Shown here: piece by piece, positions 32,637 to 43,850 of the stretch
How the letters are laid out: the number at the start of each line of letters is the position of its first letter
How positions within the stretch are numbered: the first letter of the stretch is position 1
NCBI GenBank assembly: GCA_011947345.1
Contig: JAAVTG010000486.1
Coordinates: forward strand, 27,023-91,022
Source: Phytophthora quininea
Taxonomy: Eukaryota; Oomycota; Peronosporomycetes; Peronosporales; Peronosporaceae
Length of the DNA: 64,000 bases
Reading direction: 5' to 3'
Translations under genes and position numbers: made by a program
Notes under the pieces: model-generated
The model's database searches: none
What the model was told of the DNA's origin: nothing
The model's input: only the letters and a program-made list of their open reading frames with translations

Positions 32637-33863
32637 ATGCCGCGTGTCCGCCGGCGCTTGCTGTTGCTGCTTCTTGCGGTGCTCGTGGCGGCTGCCGCCG
32701 CCGGCAGCGACTACTACCAAGTGCTAGGCGTGTCCAGAGACGCGCCACCCGCCGAGATCAAGCGCGCCTTCCGCAAACTGTCGCTCAAAGTGCGTCCAAA
32801 GATTCGACTTCCGCTAGACCTTGCTGTAGCTTTCCTTATTTCTCATATTGTAAATATTTCAGCACCATCCGGATAAAAACCCAGGAGATGAGAACGCAGC
32901 CAAGAAGTTTGCTGAGGTGGCCAGCGCCTACGACGTGCTGTCGGACGAGGAGAAGAAGAGCAAGTACGACCGCTTCGGCGAGGAAGGACTGGCCAACAAC
33001 GGGGCCGGGGCGGGCCACGATCCATTCGACATCTTCTCGCAGTTCTTTGGAGGGCGCCAACGACACGAAAGGGAGCCGTCTAGAGGCCCCGACGTGGTCA
33101 TGCCGCTGAGAGTGACGCTGGCGGATCTGTACAACGGCAAGAGCCTGCAATTCTCCATCCGTCGAGAGGTAATGCTTTTTTATTAGGTGGAGAACATTTT
33201 ATTTATTTATTATTTTTTTAGACGCTTTGCCACCATTGTCATGGCAAGGGGGCCGCGCATGAAGACGATATTCACGTGTGTTCGGCGTGTGGGGGCCAAG
33301 GCGTCAAGATGACGACGAGACGGGTCGGGCCTGGGTTTATTCAGCAGTTCCAGACGACGTGCGAGAAGTGCCACGGAAAAGGGAAGATCGCCACTAGCAC
33401 GTGCCCCGTGTGCGGTGGCCGTAAAGTAGAAATGTCCGACTTGAACTTCGATATTGATGTAGAGAAAGGAACGCCTGACGGGTTTGAGATCGAGCTGGAG
33501 AACTATGCGGACGAGATCCCAGGCCAACCGGCGGGTCATGTGCGCCTGCAGGTGCTTACAGCGCCACACCCGGTGTTCACCCGTGAAGGGGACCATTTGT
33601 GGATGGACATGGACATTTCACTGCGCGAGTCGCTGGTGGGATTCAACAAGACGTTCACGCACTTGGACGGCCGACGGGTCGAAGTGGTGCGAGACGAAGT
33701 CACGCCTCCGCGTTTTGTGACGGTTCTGAAAGACGAAGGGATGCCCAAGCAGCACTTCCCGTCTGAAAAGGGTCAGCTGCACATTAAGTTCCACGTCAAG
33801 TTCCCGGAGACGCTTTCAGAAGAGCAGAAGGTAGGCTTCCGCGACTTGTTCGCGATGAAGTGA
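32637..33863 (+). CDS. ER-type DnaJ/Hsp40 co-chaperone (Scj1/ERdj3-like), two introns
   Basis: Exons 32637-32789, 32863-33168 and 33222-33863 join in frame to 366 codons including the stop. Both introns are short (73 and 53 bp) with GT-AG ends. The N-terminus is a signal peptide (Arg-rich then [16 protein letters not shown]). A J domain follows with the HPD motif at the start of exon 2 (HHPDKN), then a Gly-rich linker and the substrate-binding domain. Four zinc-finger repeats are seen: [24 protein letters not shown] and CPVCGG. Such proteins stimulate BiP ATPase and bind unfolded clients in the ER lumen. No HDEL signal is present at the C-terminus (LFAMK). A CCAAT box (GACCAATCAG) lies about 45 bp upstream. 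Confidence 0.93.
32790..32862 (+). other. Intron 1 of the DnaJ gene
   Basis: GTGCGT donor and TTTCAG acceptor interrupt the J domain between LSLK and HHPDK; the split is phase 0. Confidence 0.88.
33169..33221 (+). other. Intron 2 of the DnaJ gene
   Basis: GTAATG donor, T-rich tract and TTTTAG acceptor; phase 0, just before the first CxxCxGxG repeat. Confidence 0.88.
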
Positions 33864-34146
33864 CTGGAGAGAATACAGTAGCCAAGAGCGTGGAGATGGC
33901 CACTTGACTATCGCTGGGGTTCGAGTTGTCCATGATGTCATTCGCTAAGACTAGCTATCCGTGCTAACATTCTTGAACATACAGAGTAGGCAAACGACCA
34001 CCGACAAGTCTGCACCATAAAGAGAAATCAAGGCTCATGCTTGTACACAGTTAACGAAATCTTGCATTTCTGACATTGTTATCTATGTGGCTGCTACCTG
34101 GCCCACGAGTAGCAGTCAAGATCTACGACACACCGTCGTCGGATGC

Positions 34147-35611
34147 TTACTTCTCGCGACGCGAGTCGTACTCGGCCAGGATCTCCTCCGCAGACTTGCC
34201 CGTCGTCTCCGGCACCAGCTTCAGCGCCAGCAGGAAGAAGATGGCCAGCAGCACCACGAACGGAACGTACGCGTAGTCGTCCAGCGCGTCCGAGATGTAC
34301 GGGTAAGCCACACCCACGATCAGGTTGCACAACCAGTTCATGCCGATACACAGCGACGAAGCGCTGGCGCGGATGGCGTCCGGGAAGATGTCGGCCGTCA
34401 TGACCCACACGAGCGGGCCCAGCGTCACACCGAAGGCGATCACGTACAGCGCCGTGAACACGATCGACAGAGCCGACACGTCCACCAGGAACGCCACCGT
34501 CATGAGCACCGACATGACGAACATACCCGCGAGGCCCCACAGGATCATGTTACGAGCACCGAAGCGGTTGGCCAGCACACCCGTGAAGAAGGCCGGGAAG
34601 ATGTTGATGAAGTCGATGATCAAGGTGCCGACGCGCGAGTCCGAGATACCGGCGTCCGAGAAGATGCTGCCGGAGTAGTAGAACACGGCGTTAATACCCG
34701 AGAGCTGCTGCGCACGACAAAAGGATGCCGCCCAGAAGCTGCATGCGGTAGCGCGGCGCGAACATGGACTCGGTCTTGGGCGTCGCCAGACCCTCCTCGG
34801 CCGTCTCCGGCTTGCGGTTCACCTCGAGCCACGACAGAGCCGTCTGCACGTGCTCCTCGCCGTACAGACGAGCGATCACCTCCTTGGCCTCCTCGGTGCG
34901 GCCCTTGGTCAGCAGCCACGCAGGACTCTCAATGCACATCGACGGCGCCAGCACCATGTAGATGACCGCCAGGATGCACGGGAAGGCCGCCAGGTAGCGC
35001 CAGCCGCTGCTCGTGTTGGCGAAGAAGAAGCAGATCGCCGGGAACAAGATGCCGATGGTCGTGAAGATCTGCAGACCCAGACCGAGAGTGTTGCGCATGT
35101 GCGGCGGAGACAGCTCGTTCACATACGCGCCGATGGTGCCCGTGGCCGTGCCCGAGGCCAGGCCGGCGATCAGACGGCCCACGGCGAAGGCCCAAACGTT
35201 CGACACGGAGGCTTCCACCACGCCGCCCACGAACATGAAGATGCAGTTGAGCATCAGCACCTTCTTGCGGCCGAGGCGGTCGCTGAAGTGGCCGCAGCAC
35301 AGAGAGCCGATCATGGCGCCGAAGATCCACGCGTTCACGGCGAACGTCCACTCGAGCTTCGAGTGGCCCGGGAACATGAGGCACGTGTTCTCGGCCACGG
35401 GACGCGCATTGCACTCGTCCGTGTCGTTGTATTGGGACAGGTTGGTCTGGGACGTCGACCAGCCGCTCTGGAAGGGCTGCAGCCACGACAGGAAGGCGCT
35501 CGTGTACAGGATGGCCTTGGGCTTGATGAGACGCGCGGCGGCCTTGTTGGCCTCGTCGAACGCCGTGGTCTGCGCCTTGGGCGTCGACGCTTCGGTGTAG
35601 TTGTCGGCCAT
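34147..35611 (-). CDS. MFS sugar transporter, copy 3, two-base frameshift
   Basis: Starts at ATG 35611 (MADNYTEAS). It is the same protein as copy 4 until residue 300 or so, where GCTGCTGCGCACGAC near 34703-34717 lacks two bases of the GCGC run and shifts the frame inside QQLSGIN of TM7. The remainder from 34686 is open to the stop at 34147. Every other codon matches copy 4 at 38304-39770. Either copy 3 was inactivated very recently or the two missing bases are a sequencing or assembly error in the repeat. Confidence 0.9.
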
Positions 35612-35690
35612 CTCGGTTGCTTGCTTGGATGGATGCACTGCCACTCGACTGGACGCGACTGGAAGAAGCAGGCGTCGGAGGCGATGGACC

Positions 35691-35705
35691 AAATGGAAAG
35701 TGAGC
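35691..35705 (-). promoter_or_regulatory. Oomycete-type initiator for sugar transporter copy 3
   Basis: The minus strand reads GCTCACTTTCCATTT 80 bp upstream of the ATG, an almost exact match to the Inr/FPR consensus. The same motif is present in the other palindrome arm. Confidence 0.7.
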
Positions 35706-36226
35706 GAGATACACGAGTGTCTTCGTGCGCGACGTCGAGGCGTGGCGTCTCTGCTGTGCTGTGCCGTGCCGTGCTCTGCAGTGAGTTCGAGCAGGGGAAA
35801 GGCTGGCGCACTTGATTTCTACTTGGCGCGCCCGCCGATGGAGACCGCGAGTCGCGGGATCGGAGACGGTGCGCTCGATCTTTGTTGCTTCGTCGCGGAT
35901 CCCACTCCCGCGCGTCGTGCAGGGTCGCGTCCGGTTAGTAGCCTCGGTTAGCTGGACCCGCTCAGCAGTGCTCCACCAGACAGCCGCAGCGGATTGGCCC
36001 AGCAGCGGCGACTTGACCAGACGGACAGACCGCTTGTTATCTGAACGCGGTGCGGATCAGTGCGCTTGAAGCTGGCGGAGCCGAATGAAGCGAGTGACGA
36101 GAAAGCCAAATAGAAACGAGGTCTTACTTTTGCATGGCAAGAGGGTGTATCAAGGCAAGTCAGGACAAGGTGTCTGCACTTCCGATTGCACTCTGGTGCC
36201 TGGTGCAGTCTGGTGCCTGTTGCAGT

Positions 36227-37265
36227 GACTGGTGCCTCATTGACCGGTCTTGCTGCGCGAAAGGTGCTGTCCGTTTCTGGCGGGAGCGACTTATTCGCGC
36301 GAACGAGATCTCTCTATGGGCTACGGCGGTATCGAGCCCGGTGCGTCTCTGTCAGGTTGAACTCGATCTTGTGACGCTGAAGCGACTTCTGAAGTTCGTC
36401 CTTTTCTGCGCGGTACCAATATGAATGATGATGCTCCATTTCCCCAAACTTCAAACACACCTCAAACGCACTTCATCTTGGCTGGCGCTGTCGCAGGACT
36501 TTTTGCAGATCGAGACTCGCTTCGAGAACGGACGCACACGCAGCCGAGATGACTCGGTGAATCAAGTGCAGTTCGGTTGTGCGGTTGCTCCGACGCAGTT
36601 GGGCTCTGCAAGATGCTCGCTGCGTGAGAAGACTCGATTGTCTGCTGCGACTCCAAGAGTTTGCTACCCAGCCAGTACCAAGGTGCCATGCGCAGAGCTA
36701 CTGTAGCACGGCGACAACGATTGCAGTGGCCGTAGTGGGCCACTGCGGAGTTTAACAGTAGGTACCAGAGTTAATTGAACGGCGATGCCGTACTACCGGA
36801 GGCTGTAAATGCCGCAGTCAGCGCGCGGTCAGTCACATTGAACGCCTTGCTTTAATCGCGTGGTTGCACTGCTGTCAGCGGCCCCAAACAGCATTCGAGA
36901 AGGGCTTAATTCAGTCGTGTATCGCCGAGTTGCAGAGTAGACTACCACGATGCTCACGAGCTCAGCTTGTCAAGCTGCACCAGAATGCTGACAGCCCAGC
37001 CGACGTTCGATCGCTTCTGATGTTCGAAGCTGGGTCATTCGGTCGTCGAGCTGGACGAACGACCGCTTGCCTCGGGTCTGGGAGTCGGGCAAGTTGTCCT
37101 GCTCGACAAAAAGATACTGTTTGGTCCTCTGAAACTTTATGCGAGCGTCATCCAAAGCGACTTGTGCGCGCACAGACGGGCGAACTTCAGAAACATCATT
37201 GAAGCAGCCAGAAAACGGCCGCCTCGAAGCGGACAGTCTCACGCCAGTCGCGCTTCCAGCGAGAC
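36227..37265. other. Palindrome spacer, no recognised gene
   Basis: Short ORFs only; no recognised family. It separates the arm end at 36226 from the MITE at 37275. Confidence 0.5.
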
Positions 37266-37274
37266 CTTTGCAAG

Positions 37275-37620
37275 GGGAAAATCTATGGAGATCGAGGTGA
37301 CGGAGATCGAGGCAACATAAATGGAATTCTGAGTTTGTAGTTCATAGAGCGCTAAAATCTATCGCCCAGCCTAAACCCAAACTTACGTCGCTGCGCTCGC
37401 CCTGTGTGACCCTAAGAACCCCCAACCCCCTAAAGGGGCATCTCGCTTCGCTCGATCAGTGGCCAAGCTAAAAGACATACCTGGTCCGGGGTTTAAGTCC
37501 GCGTGCCCGCACACGAGCCTTAAACCGCCGGCATCGATTTGGGCTTCGTGCTGTTTGTCATAAGTTTGAAGGACTTTCAGGATTCCATTTTATGTTACCT
37601 CGATCTCCATAGTTTTTCCC
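37275..37620. mobile_element. 346-bp MITE with MULE-type 9-bp target duplication
   Basis: The ends GGGAAAATCTATGGAGATC (from 37275) and the inverse of GATCTCCATAGTTTTTCCC (to 37620) are inverted repeats of about 25 bp with one mismatch, extending more loosely to about 55 bp. CTTTGCAAG is directly repeated at 37266-37274 and 37621-37629 without mismatch. There is no coding capacity. A tRNA-like A box (TGGCCAAGCT, 37460) and B box (GGTTTAAGTCC, 37490) lie in the middle, but their spacing of 30 bp is short for a tRNA. A C5/G4 hairpin is near 37424. Confidence 0.8.
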
Positions 37621-38209
37621 CTTTGCAAGAGGCCTCTGCTCACTTCGCCACGGATCCAGTCACAGCCCAAGGGAACCCGAAGTTCCATACTGAAACAGGC
37701 ACCAGACTGCACCAGGCACCAGAGTGCAATCGGAAGTGCAGACACCTTGTCCTGACTTGCCTTGATACACCCTCTTGCCATGCAAAAGTAAGACCTCGTT
37801 TCTATTTGGCTTTCTCGTCACTCGCTTCATTCGGCTCCGCCAGCTTCAAGCGCACTGATCCGCACCGCGTTCAGATAACAAGCGGTCTGTCCGTCTGGTC
37901 AAGTCGCCGCTGCTGGGCCAATCCGCTGCGGCTGTCTGGTGGAGCACTGCTGAGCGGGTCCAGCTAACCGAGGCTACTAACCGGACGCGACCCTGCACGA
38001 CGCGCGGGAGTGGGATCCGCGACGAAGCAACAAAGATCGAGCGCACCGTCTCCGATCCCGCGACTCGCGGTCTCCATCGGCGGGCGCGCCAAGTAGAAAT
38101 CAAGTGCGCCAGCCTTTCCCCTGCTCGAACTCACTGCAGAGCACGGCACGGCACAGCACAGCAGAGACGCCACGCCTCGACGTCGCGCACGAAGACACTC
38201 GTGTATCTC

Positions 38210-38224
38210 GCTCACTTTCCATTT
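38210..38224 (+). promoter_or_regulatory. Oomycete-type initiator for sugar transporter copy 4
   Basis: GCTCACTTTCCATTT, 80 bp before the ATG at 38304. An upstream in-frame ATG at 38223 falls inside this motif, which supports the downstream start. Confidence 0.7.
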
Positions 38225-38303
38225 GGTCCATCGCCTCCGACGCCTGCTTCTTCCAGTCGCGTCCAGTCGAGTGGCAGTGCATCCATCCAAGCAAGCAACC
38301 GAG

Positions 38304-39770
38304 ATGGCCGACAACTACACCGAAGCGTCGACGCCCAAGGCGCAGACCACGGCGTTCGACGAGGCCAACAAGGCCGCCGCGCGTCTCATCAAGCCCAAGG
38401 CCATCCTGTACACGAGCGCCTTCCTGTCGTGGCTGCAGCCCTTCCAGAGCGGCTGGTCGACGTCCCAGACCAACCTGTCCCAATACAACGACACGGACGA
38501 GTGCAATGCGCGTCCCGTGGCCGAGAACACGTGCCTCATGTTCCCGGGCCACTCGAAGCTCGAGTGGACGTTCGCCGTGAACGCGTGGATCTTCGGCGCC
38601 ATGATCGGCTCTCTGTGCTGCGGCCACTTCAGCGACCGCCTCGGCCGCAAGAAGGTGCTGATGCTCAACTGCATCTTCATGTTCGTGGGCGGCGTGGTGG
38701 AAGCCTCCGTGTCGAACGTTTGGGCCTTCGCCGTGGGCCGTCTGATCGCCGGCCTGGCCTCGGGCACGGCCACGGGCACCATCGGCGCGTATGTGAACGA
38801 GCTGTCTCCGCCGCACATGCGCAACACTCTCGGTCTGGGTCTGCAGATCTTCACGACCATCGGCATCTTGTTCCCGGCGATCTGCTTCTTCTTCGCCAAC
38901 ACGAGCAGCGGCTGGCGCTACCTGGCGGCCTTCCCGTGCATCCTGGCGGTCATCTACATGGTGCTGGCGCCGTCGATGTGCATTGAGAGTCCTGCGTGGC
39001 TGCTGACCAAGGGCCGCACCGAGGAGGCCAAGGAGGTGATCGCTCGTCTGTACGGCGAGGAGCACGTGCAGACGGCTCTGTCGTGGCTCGAGGTGAACCG
39101 CAAGCCGGAGACGGCCGAGGAGGGTCTGGCGACGCCCAAGACCGAGTCCATGTTCGCGCCGCGCTACCGCATGCAGCTTCTGGGCGGCATCCTTTTGTCG
39201 TGCGCGCAGCAGCTCTCGGGTATTAACGCCGTGTTCTACTACTCCGGCAGCATCTTCTCGGACGCCGGTATCTCGGACTCGCGCGTCGGCACCTTGATCA
39301 TCGACTTCATCAACATCTTCCCGGCCTTCTTCACGGGTGTGCTGGCCAACCGCTTCGGTGCTCGTAACATGATCCTGTGGGGCCTCGCGGGTATGTTCGT
39401 CATGTCGGTGCTCATGACGGTGGCGTTCCTGGTGGACGTGTCGGCTCTGTCGATCGTGTTCACGGCGCTGTACGTGATCGCCTTCGGTGTGACGCTGGGC
39501 CCGCTCGTGTGGGTCATGACGGCCGACATCTTCCCGGACGCCATCCGCGCCAGCGCTTCGTCGCTGTGTATCGGCATGAACTGGTTGTGCAACCTGATCG
39601 TGGGTGTGGCTTACCCGTACATCTCGGACGCGCTGGACGACTACGCGTACGTTCCGTTCGTGGTGCTGCTGGCCATCTTCTTCCTGCTGGCGCTGAAGCT
39701 GGTGCCGGAGACGACGGGCAAGTCTGCCGAGGAGATCCTGGCCGAGTACGACTCGCGTCGCGAGAAGTAA
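38304..39770 (+). CDS. MFS sugar (hexose) transporter, copy 4, intact
   Basis: This 488-residue protein has 12 membrane segments and the sugar porter motifs: DRLGRKK near residue 113, ESPAWLLTKGRTEEA near 226, QQLSGINAVFYY near 302 and VPETTGKSAEE near 467. It differs from copies 1 and 2 at scattered sites (for example LGRKKVLML for FGRKKALMG and ILFPAICF for ILVPAICF). The start MADNYTEAS aligns with the other copies and lies 80 bp behind an initiator. Likely a plasma-membrane hexose/proton symporter; sugar specificity cannot be read from sequence. Confidence 0.94.
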   Translation: MADNYTEASTPKAQTTAFDEANKAAARLIKPKAILYTSAFLSWLQPFQSGWSTSQTNLSQYNDTDECNARPVAENTCLMFPGHSKLEWTFAVNAWIFGAMIGSLCCGHFSDRLGRKKVLMLNCIFMFVGGVVEASVSNVWAFAVGRLIAGLASGTATGTIGAYVNELSPPHMRNTLGLGLQIFTTIGILFPAICFFFANTSSGWRYLAAFPCILAVIYMVLAPSMCIESPAWLLTKGRTEEAKEVIARLYGEEHVQTALSWLEVNRKPETAEEGLATPKTESMFAPRYRMQLLGGILLSCAQQLSGINAVFYYSGSIFSDAGISDSRVGTLIIDFINIFPAFFTGVLANRFGARNMILWGLAGMFVMSVLMTVAFLVDVSALSIVFTALYVIAFGVTLGPLVWVMTADIFPDAIRASASSLCIGMNWLCNLIVGVAYPYISDALDDYAYVPFVVLLAIFFLLALKLVPETTGKSAEEILAEYDSRREK

Positions 39771-39889
39771 GAAATAGGCGTGCACTTCTGCTGCGGCAGA
39801 TACTGCTAGTGTTGTAGAATCAATGTACCTTACGGTGAATTTCATGACCATTTGCAAGCTTTAAAAGACGAAGTGACTCATGCGTGGTC

Positions 39890-41690
39890 CGGCACAATTC
39901 CAGCAAATTCTCGGTCCTACCATTCGCTTCTTGGAATGGATGATCAAGAACAAGAGAGAGTTGGCTCTGGATGGGCTTGCGATCTGCGTCGCGTTTCATG
40001 CAAGTGGTGTTGGAAAGATGGCCGCCATCAAATAGATTCTATCTACGGCGCCAAACAACCCTCCTAGTAACTTTTCCCGTATCTCAACGCGGGATTGCAT
40101 GACCTGGATTGTATCGATGACGAAAGCTGATGGTAGTTATCATAATTTTTATACTTACGCTGGCCATCGTTCAGCTTTCTTCATTTTATTCCAAGACTAC
40201 CATAGTGTCATGGCGACAGAACTGGCGAGAGAACTGAGCTGTCATTTAAAGGGTTTGCAGCAGCCATCAGCCAGGGTCAAGACCAAATCAACATTGGAAA
40301 AGACCCCACAGCGATCTGTTTGTACAAAAGGTGGCTTTGGCAACATGGTATTTGCTAGAATGTTCATGATATTCATGATAATGTCTTGGAACTTGATGCC
40401 CCGAGCAGCAAACACAGTATCAATATGCTTCATTCATCTGGAGTGGCGCGACGATGCATTATGCATTTATTTCGCAAATATGAAGAGTGACCAAAGTGGA
40501 TCAAGTCCACGAGATCCTCACCATGTCAACGCAAATCCGTTGGCGCCGAAAGTTTGCCCCATTCTCGCTCTTGGTAAGCTCAATTTATTTTTTTGTAGCT
40601 TTTTTATTTTAATATTTTGTTTGTTTGCTGCAGGCGTGTACTGGGCAACGTACGGAGTTGACACAACTGATGCACATTTGTTTCCAGGAAGTGACCAGTA
40701 CGAGCGCTTTTGCAAGGTGCTCAGTAGGGTGTTGGAAGGACCACAGATTGCCGCAGAACTTGGTCGTCGCGGTACTTCGTCTATTGACATTGGGACGCAC
40801 TCGATGAGTAAGGGCTCTTCCACCTTTGCTCGTCTGGGTCGACAGCGTGTCCCCCATCTGTTGCAGTTCATTTGCGGGCGGGTTGATCGATGGGCGGAGT
40901 CCAAAACAGATGTCTTCGTCACGATGCCGCAGGTGACATGTTCGTTGGCCGCACCGTTTGTGGGCTTCTCATTTTGAAATCTGAGTTTGTAGCACTTCCT
41001 CCTCATTTCGTTCACGGTGAAGAATATGTACGTACTCAAAGCAAAGCGTCTTTGCTTTCCCAGTTACCCTGGCCATTTGAGTTCGTTGAGGAATTTGCTC
41101 TGGCATCACTTGGGTATCACTTGAAGTTTCTGAGAGAAAATCTACCGGACAGTCATCCACTTTTCCAGTCTCCTTTGTTAATAGATGCTAATTTGATATG
41201 GCAGTTAAAATCTAACATCCACACCGATTGTTTGGAGTCAGAGATGCAGCCTACTGGGGTTCCGCCCCACGTCACAACATTGGACGAAATACGTGCTGCT
41301 CGAGGTGATTTGCGAGCGGAAGTGGAAGCCCGAAAGGGCGGCATGAAAACAATTACTGAGTCGCAAGATGTAATGTGTGAGCGGTTGTTTGCTGGGGTGT
41401 CGACGGTGCTGGGGGCGCGCGATACAAACTGGGGGTTCCCACTTGTGACAGCACGGCGTCTTGAATCGTGAAGCGATTGAAAGACGCAGGAGTACTGCAG
41501 CAATTACGCGGTAATGCGGAAATGATTAATCTTGAAGACATCGCTACTGAATTGACGGTACAACATACTGGTGAAATCGACAATGCTGAGTCAGCGTATT
41601 CAATATATCACTGGGGTGGAGGCATGCATGTATTCCCGCTAGGATTGAAGTTGCCGTCTGGTAGTGCAAAGCAGGCGTAGTTTTACTGGT
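39890..41690 (+). pseudogene. Crypton-type tyrosine recombinase with GCR1_C-like tail, inactivated
   Basis: The plus strand encodes a Crypton-like recombinase in pieces. An N-terminal helical part (39893-40060) contains a stop. The catalytic domain follows with NLMPRAANTVSICF (first Arg) and IEWRDDAL. A probable 62-bp intron lies at 40574-40635 (GTAAGC...TGCAG), then GVYWATYG. The H-x-x-R motif reads GTHSMSKG, so Ser replaces Arg. After a frame change near 40890, the block GVQNRCLRHDAAGD lacks the expected Tyr. The last part (41468-41680) has YHWGGGMHVFP, which resembles the GCR1_C domain that some Cryptons carry. Cryptons have no TIRs, so ends are not defined. Confidence 0.68.
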
Positions 41691-41699
41691 GCTACATAA

Positions 41700-43200
41700 T
41701 ACCTCACGAAATCTACCGCCTTTTCGTCGAATGCATCAAGCAGACCTGAGTGATACGAATAAGAGAAAGCGATTATGTGAGCTTCACTGACTGATGAGAA
41801 AAATCGTGTTAAAATCTTCGAGTAGGCGATCACGACGAAAAATAGCAGAAAACGGCGCCGAGCGCAGCTCGTGTGGGTTTCGGTGGCCACTCTGCTGAAG
41901 GAAAAAGCAAAGAATAACTTTGCCGAGGGTGTTAAGTAGTGGCTGGTAGGGCAGCAATACCAATCGCCTCCTTAACCTTGTCTTCAAAGAATATATTCTC
42001 GACTGCTATTTTTCATCCAGAAAAACAGTCATTCATCCTGTAAATTCCGCCCATGAGTAGATGATATTTTCCTAAAATATGCATACATGCATGCTATGTT
42101 TTGCTAAATTAGAAATGGTTTAGAAATGCAAAAATTGCAGTTAGAATCTTCGCAAGTCGGGGTTAAACCTAGCATGCATGTATGTTTTACAAATTTGTGT
42201 GGAGGTTTGATCAAACAAATTTCAAGTATAATGTTGGCCACAATAGACTTATATATTGTCTTTGATTTTAAACCACGTCGGCAGCCAAAATTAAGTAGAT
42301 TAAAGCGTGTCCTTCTTGCATTCGAATCTACTTGTCCTCCAGGCCAACTAAATCAACGATCACGAGTTGAACTAATCACGTACGTCCTAATCTAAACCAG
42401 TCTGATCGCTTTAAATATAGTCGGCGTACGACATAGCACATTCATATCGAAACCTCAAGACTGTCGGAACCATCGGGACAGAGCTCCGTTTTTGTCTATT
42501 AACAAATGTAATAAAATAAATACCTTACATTTTTATTTCCATTTCTCGTGAGCTGCTTTGAGCACAGGCGTTGGAGGAACGCGCACCACTCACGCACCAT
42601 GGTATCGAAGACGTCAGCGATCTCGGCAATCAGCTCTTGTCAAAGGCGTATGCATCAGGCGCACACCAAGCGTTCTGCATGAGCCAGGGAGAGCTTGATG
42701 CCCGATAGTCACGTGTTAGTTGACATGCTACTAGACTTTCCAATACCGTTTTCGTGTTTCTTATTGTTACAGCACCGCCAAGACGCTCACGGCGGATGCT
42801 TTCGCCATCATGGGCTCGCGACACCCTGGGCAAAACATTTGCCGCTCAGCAACCCTGCATCTTGCCACCACTTGATGCCTCCCCCAATCCCTCATCTGCC
42901 GTCACGGTGATGACAGCGTTGAACCAGGGTTGCTCGGTGGGCAGGGGGCGGGGCAGGAAAAGTCAAGAGTGGCTGAGTGACTGGAGGCCAGTTAAGACTA
43001 CGATTTTTTGTTTTGCAAACATATATGTATGTTACACTACGGTTTGGGTAAAAGTTGTCGGTTCTTTTCATTGTGCGCGGCAAATTGCGCGGATCGAGAA
43101 GCGCTAGCTTCGGGAATATCCAAAAGGCCAATATCACAGTGCTGGGAAATGCTTGGATATAGTTGCGGGGAGGTTTTACGTAGAAATTATATTGGAATAC
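41700..43200. other. Repeat-rich, AT-richer region without a recognised gene
   Basis: Short ORFs only. The 41.9-42.5 kb part is AT-rich. A minus-strand ORF remnant around 42550-42860 encodes a helical stretch (ELIAEIADVFDTMVREW) of unknown family. Confidence 0.45.
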
Positions 43201-43429
43201 GAAAAAGCTAACCCGGCAACCTCTATTTACGATACATGTTTCGGGAGAAGGGAAACACATTGTCGATGAATTTGCGAATATCACAGTGGTTCCATTACCG
43301 CCAAACAGCATTTTGGTTTGCTAGCTGCTTGATGTTGGTGCAAAAAAACATGGGACCAATTCAGCACATAGCAAGTTCTGTGGTGATGTTGACAAATATT
43401 TTCAATTCAACGCGCGAGGCGTAATTTCT

Positions 43430-43850
43430 CTTGCATTGTTGTGTACGACAACTCCTACGCAAAGATCGTCCAGCCAGTCTTGAGAAATCTCAGTTTCAGG
43501 AGTCTTTCAACAAAACCATCGTTGAGTTCGTATGGATCTACGAGAACCACAAAAGTCAGCGGTATTGTCCTGCTTACCGGTACGCAAAGCTAACACTAGC
43601 GAGTTCCGCCAAACCACGGATTATTGCCCCGTCAACACCCTGACGGAGCCTATCGCCGGAGTGATGCCGAGCTTTGTCCGATCTTTTCTTTTTTCACTCA
43701 CAATACCGAACCTCAAAGAGTTCGTAGAGGCCGTCATACCTCGGTGAATGATTTTATTTTGCGGCAAGAAGGATACGCTAGAGAAGAATCATCTCATCAC
43801 AAACATGGAATATTAATGGAACTGGGTTAGTCACACGCTTAACTTGTGGT
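43430..43850 (+). pseudogene. Retrotransposon reverse-transcriptase fragment
   Basis: Around 43555-43670 the frame reads PVRKANTSEFRQTTDYCPVN followed by TLTEPIAGVMP. This resembles the start of the Ty3/gypsy-type reverse transcriptase (RMxVDYRxxNxxTxPxxxPMP). Frames change before and after, and the YxDD box is not found. It is a short, decayed remnant; the class is a guess from this one block. Confidence 0.45.

Larger units (their letters stand above)
34145..36226. repeat. Left arm of a 2.1-kb near-perfect palindrome
   Basis: Reverse complement of 37689-39772, covering one sugar transporter gene plus about 615 bp of its upstream region. Only a two-base deletion near 34710 and one silent change near 34182 were seen. 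The arms stop 3-4 bp past the stop codon on one side and within CTGGTGCCTGTT on the other. Confidence 0.88.
37689..39772. repeat. Right arm of the 2.1-kb palindrome
   Basis: Inverted copy of 34145-36226 (coordinate sum 73915 upstream of the deletion). It includes the intact transporter and its promoter. Confidence 0.88.

Noticed and set aside
35812..36069. ORF repeated identically in both palindrome arms
   Set aside because: Identity follows from the palindrome itself; no conserved motif, and it lies in the promoter region.
37440..37515. tRNA-like boxes in the MITE as a real tRNA gene
   Set aside because: A-B spacing is only 30 bp, the B box has a mismatch, and no acceptor stem or anticodon arm forms.
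38100..39857. 585-codon minus-strand ORF over sugar transporter copy 4
   Set aside because: Shadow of the real gene, with the composition expected from the complementary strand of a codon-biased gene.
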